Position numbers and translations under genes: made by a program. A stretch of DNA of 64,000 nucleotides from NCBI RefSeq assembly GCF_004346265.1, contig NZ_SMAP01000009.1, forward strand, positions 1 through 64,000. Direction: 5' to 3'. The notes below the pieces were generated by a model. The model saw only the letters and a program-made list of their open reading frames with translations. It was not told the origin of the DNA and did not search any database. The stretch is from Thermomonas haemolytica (GTDB lineage: Bacteria > Pseudomonadota > Gammaproteobacteria > Xanthomonadales > Xanthomonadaceae). Below, in pieces: positions 43,934-53,832 of the stretch (position 1 is the stretch's first letter; each line of letters opens with the position of its first letter).

Positions 43934-44638
43934 TCAGCGCGCCGCGGAGCAGGCCTGCGCGCGCGCGGGGGCGATCGCCGCCAACCGCGCCGGCTCCACG
44001 TCCGCGGGGAGGCGTGCGTCCAGCCAGCCCACGCCGGCGGCCGGCTCCACCGGGGCCACCTGCGCCTGCACGCCCTTGGCGGCCAATTCTTCGGCCCGCC
44101 GGCGCGCGCCGGCCTCGCTGCTGAAGCGGCCCAGCGCGATGCCGTTGGCGTCCTCGCCGCCCGACAGCACGAACAGATCGCGCACGCCGGAGGCCTGCAG
44201 GCGCTCGGCCAGCGCCTGCGCCGCCTCGCGCGAGGGCTGCGGTGGCAGGAACACCTTCCAGCCGCGCGTGCTCCTGGCGGCGGCCGGCACTGCGCGCACC
44301 GACGCCCCGAGCGCGTCCAGCGCCGCCTGCGCGGCATCGCGCGCCGGCGCGTCCGCGAAGGGCCCGAAGCGCAGGCAGGAGGCGGCCGCCGGGGATGCCG
44401 CCGCAGGCGGCGCGGACGGCACGGGCGCGGCCGTCACGGCGGGGGCGTCGGAGGGCGTGGCGGGCGCGGACGGCGCGCGGGTGGCCTGCGCGGCGGGAGG
44501 CGCGGCTTCCGTCAGCAGGCGCAGGCCCGGGCCCTCGCGCGGCGGCGCCTCCCTCGGCGCTGCGGGCGCGAAGGCCCACCAGCCGGCGGCGCCGAGGTTG
44601 AGCATGACCAGCATGACGATGGCGGCGCGCAGCAGCAT
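43934..44638 (-). CDS. SPOR-domain protein, membrane-anchored
   Basis: 234 residues. One N-terminal membrane segment (LLRAAIVMLVMLNLGAAGWW), an Ala/Pro-rich linker of about 60 residues, and a C-terminal SPOR-like repeat region (CLRFGPFADAPARDAAQAALDA and LFVLSGGEDANGIALGRFSSEAGARRRAEEL). SPOR domains bind denuded septal peptidoglycan, so a cell-division or envelope role is inferred. Last in the fakAB-plsY-birA-coaX run, 9 nt after coaX. Confidence 0.82.
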   Translation of the reverse strand: MLLRAAIVMLVMLNLGAAGWWAFAPAAPREAPPREGPGLRLLTEAAPPAAQATRAPSAPATPSDAPAVTAAPVPSAPPAAASPAAASCLRFGPFADAPARDAAQAALDALGASVRAVPAAARSTRGWKVFLPPQPSREAAQALAERLQASGVRDLFVLSGGEDANGIALGRFSSEAGARRRAEELAAKGVQAQVAPVEPAAGVGWLDARLPADVEPARLAAIAPARAQACSAAR

Positions 44639-44647
44639 CGCCGCAGT

Positions 44648-45367
44648 TTATGCGATCCGCAGCGCATGCCAGCGCGCCAGCCCCTGCAGCACGGCCTCCG
44701 GCACCCAGGCATGCGGCGGCAGGTGCGCGCGCAGTCCCTCGCCGCCGCCGCCGTGCAGGCGCAGCTCCGGCATCACCCCGAGCAGGGCGTGTGCCGCGTG
44801 CAGGCTGCGCTCGATCAGCGCCAGCGCGGCGCCCTCGCAGCCGGAGGCCAGCGCGTCGGCGGTGTCGTCGGCGAACTCGGCGTAGGCGCCGCCGCTCTCC
44901 GGCAGCTGCGCGGCGCGCGCATGCAGCGCCTGCCGCATCAACTGCGGCGAGGGCGCGATGCGGCCGCCGCGATGGCAGCCGTCGGCATCCACCAGGTCGA
45001 GGGTGAGCGCGGTGCCGACCCCGACCACCAGCATGGCCTGCCCATCGCATTGGCCGAGCATGGCCAGGAAGCGGTCCACGCCCAGCCGCGACGGCTCGGC
45101 ATAGGCGATCCGCAGCGGGCCCAGCGCGGCCTCGGTGGCGACCCGGTGCAGGCGCGCGAAACGCGGCAGGAGCGCCTCCAGCAGCGCCACCCGGCGCGCG
45201 TCGGAGGCCACGCTGGCGATGCAGGCCACCTCGCCGGACGGCAGGTCCTGCAGCCAAGCCGCGCCCTCGTCGTGCGCCAGCGCGCGCACCGCGCCGAGGC
45301 GGCCGTCGGCCCCGAGCGGGGCGCATTTCAGGCGGGTATTGCCGAGATCGAACAGCCAGGTGCTCAT
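44648..45367 (-). CDS. coaX: Type III pantothenate kinase
   Basis: First step of coenzyme A synthesis; potassium-dependent, feedback-insensitive kinase form. The 239 residues have the ASKHA phosphate-1 loop WLFDLGNTRLKCA, the middle LGVDRFLAMLG (catalytic Asp), VVGVGTALTLDLVDADGCHRGGRIAPSPQLM and the adenosine motif LRLHGGGGEGL. Start ATG overlaps the birA stop (ATGA). Confidence 0.95.
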   Translation of the reverse strand: MSTWLFDLGNTRLKCAPLGADGRLGAVRALAHDEGAAWLQDLPSGEVACIASVASDARRVALLEALLPRFARLHRVATEAALGPLRIAYAEPSRLGVDRFLAMLGQCDGQAMLVVGVGTALTLDLVDADGCHRGGRIAPSPQLMRQALHARAAQLPESGGAYAEFADDTADALASGCEGAALALIERSLHAAHALLGVMPELRLHGGGGEGLRAHLPPHAWVPEAVLQGLARWHALRIA

Positions 45368-46353
45368 GCGCGCACGCTCACTTCGCCGGCGTGCACGCAG
45401 CGCTCACCGCCATCCTCGTCGCGTACCCGCAGCGCACCGTCGGCGGCCACGCCCAGCGCCAGCGTGGCAGAAGTTCCGGACGCCTCATGCAGGCGCACGC
45501 GGCGGCCGGCGAGCGCATCCAGCGCGGCATAGCGCGGCAGGAACGGCGCCAGGCCTTCGGCATCGAACTGCGCCAGCGCGGGCAGCAGGTGCTGCAGCAG
45601 CTGCGCCACCACCGCGTTGCGCGCCGGCGGCGTGGACGTCAGTGCGGACAGATCGGTCCACGGCTGGTCGATGGCCGCGGCGAAGGCCGGCGGCATGCGC
45701 ACGTTCAGGCCGAGGCCGACCACCGCTCGCGCCGCGCCGCCCGCCTCGCCGCCGCCTTCTACCAGCAGCCCGCCGAGCTTGCGCAATTGCGCTCCGTCCG
45801 CCACCACCAGATCGTTCGGCCATTTCAGACGCACCTGCGGGAACCCCAGCGCCTGCACCGCCTCGGCGGCGGCGACCCCGGCCACCAGGCTGAGGCCCCC
45901 CAGCCGCGCCAGCCCGCCATCGAAGCGGCGCGCCAACGACAGGTACACATGCGCCGCCAGCGGCGAGGCCCAGGTGCGGCCACGGCGGCCGCGCCCACCG
46001 GTCTGGCGCTCGGCCAGCAGCACCGCGCAGCCGCGCGTGGGCACCGCGCGCTGCAGCAGGCTGGTATTGGTGGATTCCAGCGTCCAGGCCACCTCCAGCG
46101 CCGCCAGTTCGGCGCGCACGGCGGCGGGCAGCGCGGCGCGGATCGCGTCCGCTTCCAGCAGGTCGGGCGGCGGCTGCAGGCGGTAGCCGCGCCCGGGCAG
46201 CGCGGTGATCGCCAGGCCGGCCTCGCGCAGGGCCTCGATCCGCTTCCACACCGCGGCGCGGGTCAATCCGAGTTCGCCGGCCAGCACGTCGCCGCTGACC
46301 GGCCCGGCCGCTAGCCGCCGCAGCAGCACGCGCTCGTCGCGGCCATCGCTCAT
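45364..46353 (-). CDS. birA: Bifunctional biotin-protein ligase / biotin operon repressor
   Basis: Attaches biotin to carrier protein and, with its N-terminal winged helix (SGDVLAGELGLTRAAVWKRIEALREAGL), can repress biotin genes. The 329 residues have the biotin loop ERQTGGRGRRGRTWASP (GRGRRG), LKWPNDLVV, LGGLLVE and GLGLNV. Overlaps plsY and coaX by 4 nt each. The birA-coaX order is common in proteobacteria. Confidence 0.95.
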   Translation of the reverse strand: MSDGRDERVLLRRLAAGPVSGDVLAGELGLTRAAVWKRIEALREAGLAITALPGRGYRLQPPPDLLEADAIRAALPAAVRAELAALEVAWTLESTNTSLLQRAVPTRGCAVLLAERQTGGRGRRGRTWASPLAAHVYLSLARRFDGGLARLGGLSLVAGVAAAEAVQALGFPQVRLKWPNDLVVADGAQLRKLGGLLVEGGGEAGGAARAVVGLGLNVRMPPAFAAAIDQPWTDLSALTSTPPARNAVVAQLLQHLLPALAQFDAEGLAPFLPRYAALDALAGRRVRLHEASGTSATLALGVAADGALRVRDEDGGERCVHAGEVSVRA

Positions 46354-46970
46354 GCCCCGGCCCGCCGGCGCCGCAGAAGGCGCGCGCGTTCGAACCGCGA
46401 TTCGGTGCCGCGCCGCAGCCGCTGCAGGTTGCCGCGGTGGGTGAACAGCAGAAACAGCGCCATCGCCAGCGCGAACCCGGTGCGCGCGGGCCCCGCCTGC
46501 TGCCACCACGCGAACACCGGCAGGCTGGCCATCGCCAGCACGGTGGACAGGCCGACATAGCCACTGGCCACCAGCACCAGTGCCCACACCGCGAGCAGCG
46601 GCAGCAGCGCCTGCGGCCACAGCACCAGCAGCGCGCCGACCACGGTGGCGGCGCCCTTACCGCCCCGGAAGCCGTGCCACAGCGGCCACACGTGGCCGAC
46701 CACCGCCAGCGCCGCCGCTGGATATGCAAAACCCTGCGCAAAGCGCAGGCCCAGCCAGGCCGCGAGCGCGCCCTTGCCGACATCGATCACCACCACCCCC
46801 AGCGCGAAGCGCCAGCCCAGGGTGCGCAGCGCGTTGGTGCCGCCGGCATTGCCGCTGCCGTGGCGGCGGATATCCACCCCGCGCAGGCGGCCCAGCAGCA
46901 GACTGCCGGACAGCGAGCCCAGCAGGTAGGCGGCCAGCAGCACGCCGGCATCGGCAAGCGTCATCGTCAT
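46350..46970 (-). CDS. plsY: Acyl-phosphate:glycerol-3-phosphate acyltransferase
   Basis: Polytopic inner-membrane enzyme making lysophosphatidic acid from acyl-phosphate. The 206 residues have the active-site loops GSGNAGGTNALRTLG, VGHVWPLWHGFRGGKGAAT and FTHRGNLQRLRRG. Two starts (46970, 46964) are possible; the first is used. Ends in an ATGA overlap with birA. Lying 58 nt after the fakAB-like gene, whose product would supply acyl-phosphate, is functionally coherent. Confidence 0.94.
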   Translation of the reverse strand: MTMTLADAGVLLAAYLLGSLSGSLLLGRLRGVDIRRHGSGNAGGTNALRTLGWRFALGVVVIDVGKGALAAWLGLRFAQGFAYPAAALAVVGHVWPLWHGFRGGKGAATVVGALLVLWPQALLPLLAVWALVLVASGYVGLSTVLAMASLPVFAWWQQAGPARTGFALAMALFLLFTHRGNLQRLRRGTESRFERARLLRRRRAGA

Positions 46971-47028
46971 GCGCGGATGATACGCAGCCGCGCGCACGGC
47001 CCGCACCTGCGCGGCGCAGCCTGTGCGT

Positions 47029-48785
47029 TCACGGCGCCGGCTGCAGCCCCACCACCAGGGTGCCCTGGCCGGCATGCGCGCCGACCGCCGGGCCCACGTC
47101 CACCAGATGCGCCTCCGCCACGTCCAGGCGCTGCCGCAGCGCCGCCAGCAGGCGCTCGCCGTCGGCCAGGGCATCGGCATGCCCGACGATCAGCCGCCAG
47201 CGCTGGCCGGCCGGCACCCGCCGCGCCACGAAGCGGGCGAACGCCTCCGGCGCGCGCCGGCGCGCCAGCAGCCCGCCGGCGACCTTGAGCAGGCCCTCGG
47301 GGCTGACCTTGGCGATCGGGGTCAGCCCAGTCCAGCGCACCAGCGGGCCGGCCCAGCGCGGGATGCGGCCGCCGCGCACCGCGTGCCGGATGTCGCGCGC
47401 CATCGCCCAGGTGCGGGTGAGCGGGCGCAGCCGCCGGATCTCGGCGGCGATCGCCTCGGCATCCGCGCCGGCCTGCGCCAGCTCGCCGGCGCGCGAGCGG
47501 CGGTCTCGGCCGCCTGCAACGTGCCCGACAACGGGCGCGACAAGCCCACGTACACCGCCGCCGGCTGGTAGGCGAGCACGTGCTCGAACACGCGCCGGAA
47601 ATCGCCCGGCGGCGGCTGGCTGGTCTGCGGCAGCTGCGCGCAGGCCGCCATGCGGCGATAGAACTCGGCCGCGGTCAGCCCCAGACGGTCGAGGTAATCG
47701 CGCCCATCCAGGCTCACCCGCACCGGCACCACGTGGATGCCGTAGCGGTCGGCCAATACGGGCGGCAGGTCGGAGGCGCTATCCACCACCACCGCCACCT
47801 GCGCGGGCGATTCCACGCTGCGCTGCTGCAGCAGCATGTCGTCGGCCTTCATCGCCTCCACCCGGCCGAACCCTGCGCACACATCGAACAGCCGCTGCGG
47901 CGCGCCGGCATGGCCGTGCACGCGCACCCGGCCGGAGCTGCCGGCCACCACCAGGGAATCGATGCCCTGCGCCTCCAGCGCCGCGCGCAGGGCCGCACGG
48001 TCGATCCCCTCTCCGACCACCAGGCACTCGGTGCAGAACCGGCGCTGCGGGTCGATGTCCTCGTGCACGTGCGCCACCGGCTCGGCCTCGATGTGCACCG
48101 CCGCCGCGCCGGCACGCAGCGCGCGCACTCCGCCCTCGGCGTAGTCGGCGATGCCTTCCAGCCAGTCCACGAAACCGCGCGCCCCGGCATCCACCACCCC
48201 GGCCTTCTGCAGCACCGCCATCTGCCGCGGAGTGTCCGCCAGCGCCCGCCGCGCGCGCTGCAGGGCCTGCGCGTAGGCCTCGCGCAGGCCGCCGCCCTGG
48301 CGCCGCGCGCCCTCCTCCAACGCCTCGGAGAACGCCGCGATCACGCTCAGGATGGTGCCCTCCACCGGATGCGCCAGCGCCGCGCGCGCACTGTCGGCAC
48401 CGCGCCGCACCGCCTGCGCCAACGCCTGCGCGTCCAGCCGCGGCAGGCTGCGCGCCTGCTCGCCGAGGCCGACCAGGAACTGCGCCATGATCGCGCCGGA
48501 ATTGCCGCGCGCGCCGTCGATCGCCTGGTGGCCGACCTGCACCAGCAGTTCGCCGGCATGCCGGCTGCGCCGCCCGAGCACGCCGTGCAGCACGCTGCCG
48601 AGGGTCGCGGCCAGGTTGCTTCCGGTATCGCCGTCGGGGACCGGGAACACATTGATGCGGTTGAGCTCCTCGCGCGCGGCGATCACCCGGCGCGCGCCGG
48701 CGATCAGGGCGCGGCGCAGGGCGGCGGCGGTGACGAACGATGGGGCGGGCGCGGGCAGGGCGGGATCGAGGACGGCTTCGTGCAT
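47029..48785 (-). pseudogene. DAK/DhaL-DegV fusion (FakA-FakB-like fatty acid kinase), frameshifted
   Basis: Reading from ATG 48785: a DhaL/FakA nucleotide-binding domain (RINVFPVPDGDTGSNLAATL, GARGNSGAIMAQF, about residues 20-200), a FakA-type middle domain (CTECLVVGEGIDRAALRAAL), then a DegV/FakB domain (VAVVVDSASDLPPVLADRYGI, SQPPPGDF, GLSRPLSGTLQAAETAAR). Around 47486-47500 the DegV frame is lost. In other proteins about 20 residues (a DSRNVS..GQGL-type segment) follow, but here they are missing, and the rest of DegV continues in another frame to 47029 (DIRHAVRGGRIPRWAGPLVR, VGPAVGAHAGQGTLVVGLQPAP). So a deletion of a length not divisible by three appears to have broken FakB. The unbroken N-terminal frame ends at 47322. 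It is either a true pseudogene or an assembly error. Confidence 0.8.
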
Positions 48786-48913
48786 CCCGCCAGTGTGCAG
48801 ACAGGCCCGCCCGTACGCTTGCTGCGGCGCAGCAGCAGCGGCCCGCCCGCGCTGCTATAGTCGAGAGCCGGATCGGTGCGTCCGCCCCGTCCGCCCTCGC
48901 CCGGTGACCGTCC

Positions 48914-49216
48914 ATGCGCCTGCCCTCCTCGCGCCAGCTGCTGGTCTGCCTTGCCCTGACGGGCGCGTTCGGCCCGGTCGCCGCCGCCGACATGCGGCAT
49001 CCGGCCCCGGACAGCACCCCGCCGACCGACCCGGTGCCCGCGCAGATCGACCGCCTGGACGAGGTGGACATCGACGGCGCGGTGGCCGCCAGCCATCCCG
49101 CACGCGCGCCCAAGCCGAAGGCCGCGCCCGCAGTGCCGGCCCGCGGAGGCAACAGCGGCGGCGACCGGATGCTGCCCTCGCGCTTCCACAGCTTCCTGCC
49201 GGGCATGTTCCGCTGA
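48914..49216 (+). CDS. Small exported protein of unknown function
   Basis: 100 residues with a signal peptide (RLPSSRQLLVCLALTGAFGPVAAA) and a Pro/Ala-rich, acidic-then-basic mature part ending SRFHSFLPGMFR. No domain recognised. It precedes mtfA by 13 nt, so the two are likely co-transcribed. A TATAGT-like box near 48854 may be its -10. Confidence 0.65.
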   Translation: MRLPSSRQLLVCLALTGAFGPVAAADMRHPAPDSTPPTDPVPAQIDRLDEVDIDGAVAASHPARAPKPKAAPAVPARGGNSGGDRMLPSRFHSFLPGMFR

Positions 49217-49229
49217 GCCCACGGCCCTC

Positions 49230-49991
49230 GTGATCTGGCCGTTCTCGCGCCGCCGGCGCGCACCGTCCCCGCCCACCCTCGATCCCGCCCTGCTGCGCCA
49301 GGCCAGCGCCGGCCTGCCGTGGCTGCGCGCGCTCGACCCCACCCGCCGCGAACGCCTGCACGCGCTGGCGGCGCGCTTTCTGCACGAAAAGACCATCACC
49401 CCGCTGCAGGGCCTGCGCCTGGACGACGTGCAGCGCCTGCGGCTGGCGCTGTTGTGCTGCATGCCGCTGCTGGAGTTCGGCAGCGAAGGCCTGCACGGCT
49501 GGCGCGAGCTGGTGGTGTATCCCGGGGCGTTCCGGGTGCGCCGCAGCCACATGGATGCCTACGGCGTGCTGCACGAGGGCGAGGAGGAACTGATCGGCGA
49601 AGCCTGGCTGCACGGACCGGTGATCCTGTCCTGGGCCGACATCCGCGCCGACATCGCCGCCCCGGCCGAAGGCTATTGCGTGGCGGTGCACGAGATCGCG
49701 CACAAGCTCGACGCATTGGACGGAGTGATGGACGGCACCCCGCCGCTGCCGCGCGCCTGGCAGCGGCAATGGGCGGCGGATTTCCAGCGCGCCTACGACG
49801 CCCTGTGCGCCACGCTGGACGCCGGCCATGACAGCGCGATCGACCCCTACGCGGCGGAAGCGCCCGAGGAGTTCTTCGCGGTCTGCAGCGAATACCACTT
49901 CAGCCAGCCGCAGCGGCTGCGTGCGGCGCTGCCGGAGGTGGCCGCGCACCTGCAGCGCTTCTACGGCGACCCGCTGCTGCCGGGCGCGTAG
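49230..49991 (+). CDS. mtfA: MtfA-family zinc-dependent peptidase
   Basis: 253 residues, close to E. coli MtfA, the aminopeptidase that also binds the Mlc repressor and so modulates the glucose PTS. Motifs are VAVHEIAHKLDALDGVMDG (HExxH) and the downstream EFFAVCSEYHF glutamate motif. Start is GTG 49230. Whether the Mlc link holds in this organism is unknown, since Xanthomonadaceae differ in PTS. Confidence 0.9.
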   Translation: MIWPFSRRRRAPSPPTLDPALLRQASAGLPWLRALDPTRRERLHALAARFLHEKTITPLQGLRLDDVQRLRLALLCCMPLLEFGSEGLHGWRELVVYPGAFRVRRSHMDAYGVLHEGEEELIGEAWLHGPVILSWADIRADIAAPAEGYCVAVHEIAHKLDALDGVMDGTPPLPRAWQRQWAADFQRAYDALCATLDAGHDSAIDPYAAEAPEEFFAVCSEYHFSQPQRLRAALPEVAAHLQRFYGDPLLPGA

Positions 49992-50018
49992 GCGCGCGCC
50001 CTGCCGTGGACGCCGCCG

Positions 50019-51470
50019 CTACAGGCCGCCCGGCAGTTCGACCTCGAAGCGCGCGCCGCCGAGTTCGGCCGAACGCCCGACGTGCAACTGCCCGCGGTAG
50101 CTCTTGATGATGTCCTGCACGATCGACAGGCCGATGCCGTGGCCCTGCACGCGCTCGTCGCCGCGCACGCCGCGCTGCAGGATGTAGCCGATGCGGTCCT
50201 CGGCGATGCCCGGGCCGTCATCCTCCACCACGATCCGCAGGCCCGGCCGGCGCCCGGGCACCTGCGCACCCTCGGCCACGGTCAGCAGGACCCGGGATTT
50301 CGCCCACTTGAAGGCATTCTCCAACAGGTTGCCAAGCAGCTCCTGGAGGTCGCCGGTCTCGCCGTGGAAACGCGCCTCCGGGGCTATCTCGAATTCGCAC
50401 AGCACGCCTTTACTGGCATACACCTTCTCCAGCCCGACCACGATCTGCTCGGCCTGCGGCTCGATCTCCACCGGCGCCGCGAACAGCTGGTGGCCGGAGC
50501 GCGCCGCGCGCGCCAGCTGGTAGCTCACCAGATCGCCCATGCGCCGCAGCTGCGCGTCCACCTCCTCGCGCAACTCGGCCTCGCTGCTGCCGCTATCGAG
50601 CCGCGCGCGCAGCACCGCCAGCGGGGTTTTCAGGCTGTGCGCGAGGTCGGCCAGGGTGTTGCGCTGGCGCTCCAGGTTCTCGCGTTCGCTCTGGATGAAG
50701 GCGTTGATGCTCTCGGTCAGCGGCTCCAGTTCGCGCGGATGGGCCTGGCTCATGCCGGCGGCCTCGCCGCGCTGGACCCGCTTGAGCTCGTCGATCACAT
50801 CGCCCAGCGGGCGCAGGCTCCAGCGCAGCACGAACATCTGCAGCAGCAGCAGCACCAGGCCGGCACCGCCGAGGTACCACCACAGCGCGGCGCGGAACGC
50901 CGACACCTGGCGCGCCAGCGCGGTGCTGTCCTCCAGGATGTACACCGTGTACGGGATCTCGCGGCCGCCGCCCTCGTCGTCGCTCAGGGTCAGGCCATAG
51001 CCGAAGCGGTAGGCGAAGCCGGGCGCGCCGTTGATCTGTTTCAGCGGCAGCGGGCCTTCGAACACCTGCTTGCCGGGCGGCAGCATCTCCGCCGGCGGCA
51101 GCTCCGGGCCCTGCGCCGACTCCGATTCCCAGGTGCCCTTCTCGAGCACGATCTGCGCGTACAGGCCGCTGCCGGGGCGCCGGAAGCGCGCGTCCGGCGG
51201 GTCCCACGGCGGGATCACGCTGCCGTCGCGCGCGAAGTCGCTGTTGGCATAGGCCAGCGCATAACTGTGCAGGCGCTCGCGCAGGCCGCTCTGCGCGGTG
51301 CGCTGGAAGGCGCCGTCGAGCGCGAAACCGGCCAGCGCGAGGAATGCTACCAGGCCGAGGCTGGCCGCCCACAGCTGGCGTGACCGCAGCGAACGCGGCT
51401 GGGCGATGCGCAGGCGCCGCCTGCGCGGCCCTTGCGCCTCCGCCTCGGATTCCACAGGAGGGGCCGTCAT
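50019..51470 (-). CDS. phoQ: PhoQ-like sensor histidine kinase
   Basis: 483 residues: basic N-terminus, membrane segment (LWAASLGLVAFLALAGFALDG), periplasmic sensor of about 140 residues rich in acidic residues near ESAQGPELPPAEM, second membrane segment (ALWWYLGGAGLVLLLLQMFV), and HAMP. The H-box is LADLAHSLKTPLAVLRARL (the SLKTPL form typical of PhoQ) and the ATPase boxes are NLLENAFKWAKS, EDDGPGI and GHGIGLSIV. In Xanthomonas, PhoPQ senses low Ca2+/Mg2+ and controls virulence. Follows phoP by 18 nt. Confidence 0.9.
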   Translation of the reverse strand: MTAPPVESEAEAQGPRRRRLRIAQPRSLRSRQLWAASLGLVAFLALAGFALDGAFQRTAQSGLRERLHSYALAYANSDFARDGSVIPPWDPPDARFRRPGSGLYAQIVLEKGTWESESAQGPELPPAEMLPPGKQVFEGPLPLKQINGAPGFAYRFGYGLTLSDDEGGGREIPYTVYILEDSTALARQVSAFRAALWWYLGGAGLVLLLLQMFVLRWSLRPLGDVIDELKRVQRGEAAGMSQAHPRELEPLTESINAFIQSERENLERQRNTLADLAHSLKTPLAVLRARLDSGSSEAELREEVDAQLRRMGDLVSYQLARAARSGHQLFAAPVEIEPQAEQIVVGLEKVYASKGVLCEFEIAPEARFHGETGDLQELLGNLLENAFKWAKSRVLLTVAEGAQVPGRRPGLRIVVEDDGPGIAEDRIGYILQRGVRGDERVQGHGIGLSIVQDIIKSYRGQLHVGRSAELGGARFEVELPGGL

Positions 51471-51488
51471 CCGCGCCCTGCCGCGCGC

Positions 51489-52172
51489 TTACTCGCCGCT
51501 GCGCGGGATGGCGAACCGGTAGCCGCGGCCGCGCACGGTCTCGATCGGCTTCAGTTCGCCATCCGGGTCGAGTTTCTTGCGCAGGCGGCCGATGAACACC
51601 TCGAGCACGTTGGAATCGCGGTCGAAATCCTGCTGGTAGATGTGCTCGGTGAGGTCGGCCTTCGAGACCAGTTCGCCGGCGTGCATCATCAGGTACTCGA
51701 GCACCTTGTACTCGTAGCTGGTCAGGTCCACATTGCTGCCGTTGACGCTGACCGTCTGCGCGGCCAGGTCCAGCATCACCGGGCCGCATTCCAGGGTCGG
51801 CTTGCTCCAGCCGGCGGCGCGGCGCACCAGCGCGTTGATGCGCGCCAGCAGCTCCTCGACGTGGAACGGCTTGACCAGGTAGTCGTCGGCGCCCTGCTTG
51901 AGGCCGTCCACCTTGTCCTGCCAGCTGGAACGCGCGGTGAGGATCAGCACCGGGAACTTCTTGCCCTCGTCGCGCAGGGCCTTGATCAGCTCCATGCCGC
52001 TCATCTTGGGCAGGCCGAGGTCGATGATGCCCACGTCGAACGGCACCTCGCGGCCCATGTACAGGCCTTCCTCGCCGTCCTGCGCGGCATCCACCGCATA
52101 GCCTTCGCGCTTCAGGCGGGCGGCCAGGGTCTCGCGCAGCGGGGCTTCGTCTTCGACGAGCAGGATACGCAT
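51489..52172 (-). CDS. phoP: PhoP-like response regulator
   Basis: 227 residues: receiver (EDEAPLRETLAARL, phospho-Asp in VGIIDLGLPKMSGMEL, LTARSSWQDK, YLVKPFHVEELLARI) and winged helix (LTSYEYKVLEYLMMHAGELVSKADLTEHIY, FIGRLRKKL, VRGRGYRF). The ATG at 52172 is preferred to the GTG at 52178 because AAGGAG lies 5 nt before it. Sits between the PepSY gene and phoQ. Confidence 0.93.
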   Translation of the reverse strand: MRILLVEDEAPLRETLAARLKREGYAVDAAQDGEEGLYMGREVPFDVGIIDLGLPKMSGMELIKALRDEGKKFPVLILTARSSWQDKVDGLKQGADDYLVKPFHVEELLARINALVRRAAGWSKPTLECGPVMLDLAAQTVSVNGSNVDLTSYEYKVLEYLMMHAGELVSKADLTEHIYQQDFDRDSNVLEVFIGRLRKKLDPDGELKPIETVRGRGYRFAIPRSGE

Positions 52173-52253
52173 GGTCACTCCTTGGGAAACGGTCGAAAGG
52201 GCGTTTGCAGGGGTGGGGCTGGGCGAAGCGATGCGGAACGGGCGCCCGGGCGA

Positions 52254-52619
52254 TCAGTCGTCGCCGTCGCGCGCGGGCGGGCGCCGGCCGCCATCGCCGC
52301 GGCGGGCGGGATCCTGCATGTACACGCGCACCCGGCCCTGGTCGTCCACCACCTTCACCCGGTGCATGTCGCGGCCGTCGAACTGGATGCGCTCGGCCGA
52401 GAGCACCTCGCCGCGGGTGTCGCGCTCGGCGCGGCGCACCGCGTCCGAGAGGTTGTCGCGGCGCTGTTGCGGCAAGTCCACCGGCGGCTGCGGACGCTCG
52501 CGCGGGGCACCCTGCTGCATCCACGGCGGCGGCTGCTGCGCCCACGCCGACGCCGCCGGCAGCGCGGCCAGCACGGCAGCGGCAAGCAGGTTCAACGAAG
52601 CGTGCGGAAGACGGGACAT
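52254..52619 (-). CDS. Exported PepSY-domain protein
   Basis: 121 residues. Signal peptide (LNLLAAAVLAALPAASAWAQ), Gln/Pro-rich spacer, and one PepSY-like unit (NLSDAVRRAERDTRGEVLSAERIQFDGRDMHRVKVVDDQGRVRVYMQDP). Small PepSY proteins often precede OmpR-type two-component genes and may modulate the sensor. Probably first gene of the PepSY-phoP-phoQ operon. Confidence 0.85.
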   Translation of the reverse strand: MSRLPHASLNLLAAAVLAALPAASAWAQQPPPWMQQGAPRERPQPPVDLPQQRRDNLSDAVRRAERDTRGEVLSAERIQFDGRDMHRVKVVDDQGRVRVYMQDPARRGDGGRRPPARDGDD

Positions 52620-52679
52620 GGCGTGTCTGTGGCGAACGACGGGTTGGCAGGCATTCTTGGAATCCGGGGGTGAACCCCC

Positions 52680-52695
52680 CCTGAAGTTTCCTGAA
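52680..52695 (-). promoter_or_regulatory. Tandem 6-bp direct repeat with 10-bp period upstream of the PepSY-phoPQ operon
   Basis: TTCAGG-AAAC-TTCAGG on the minus strand, about 60-76 nt before the PepSY start. Same-orientation half-sites one helical turn apart are the usual layout for OmpR/PhoB-family dimers, so autoregulation by PhoP is a reasonable inference. A GGGGG...CCCCC palindrome (52666-52680) lies just downstream. Confidence 0.45.
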
Positions 52696-52756
52696 CAGGA
52701 TAGCGCGTCGTTCAGGCAAGTGCCGGCGGTCGCCCCTCGCCCGCGCCGGGCCCGGC

Positions 52757-53761
<1,005 letters not shown>

Positions 53762-53832
53762 TGTACGGAGCAGGGGCAGCCGCAGCGGCGATGCGCGACA
53801 ATAGCGCGATCCGCTCGACGCAGCCCGCCGCC

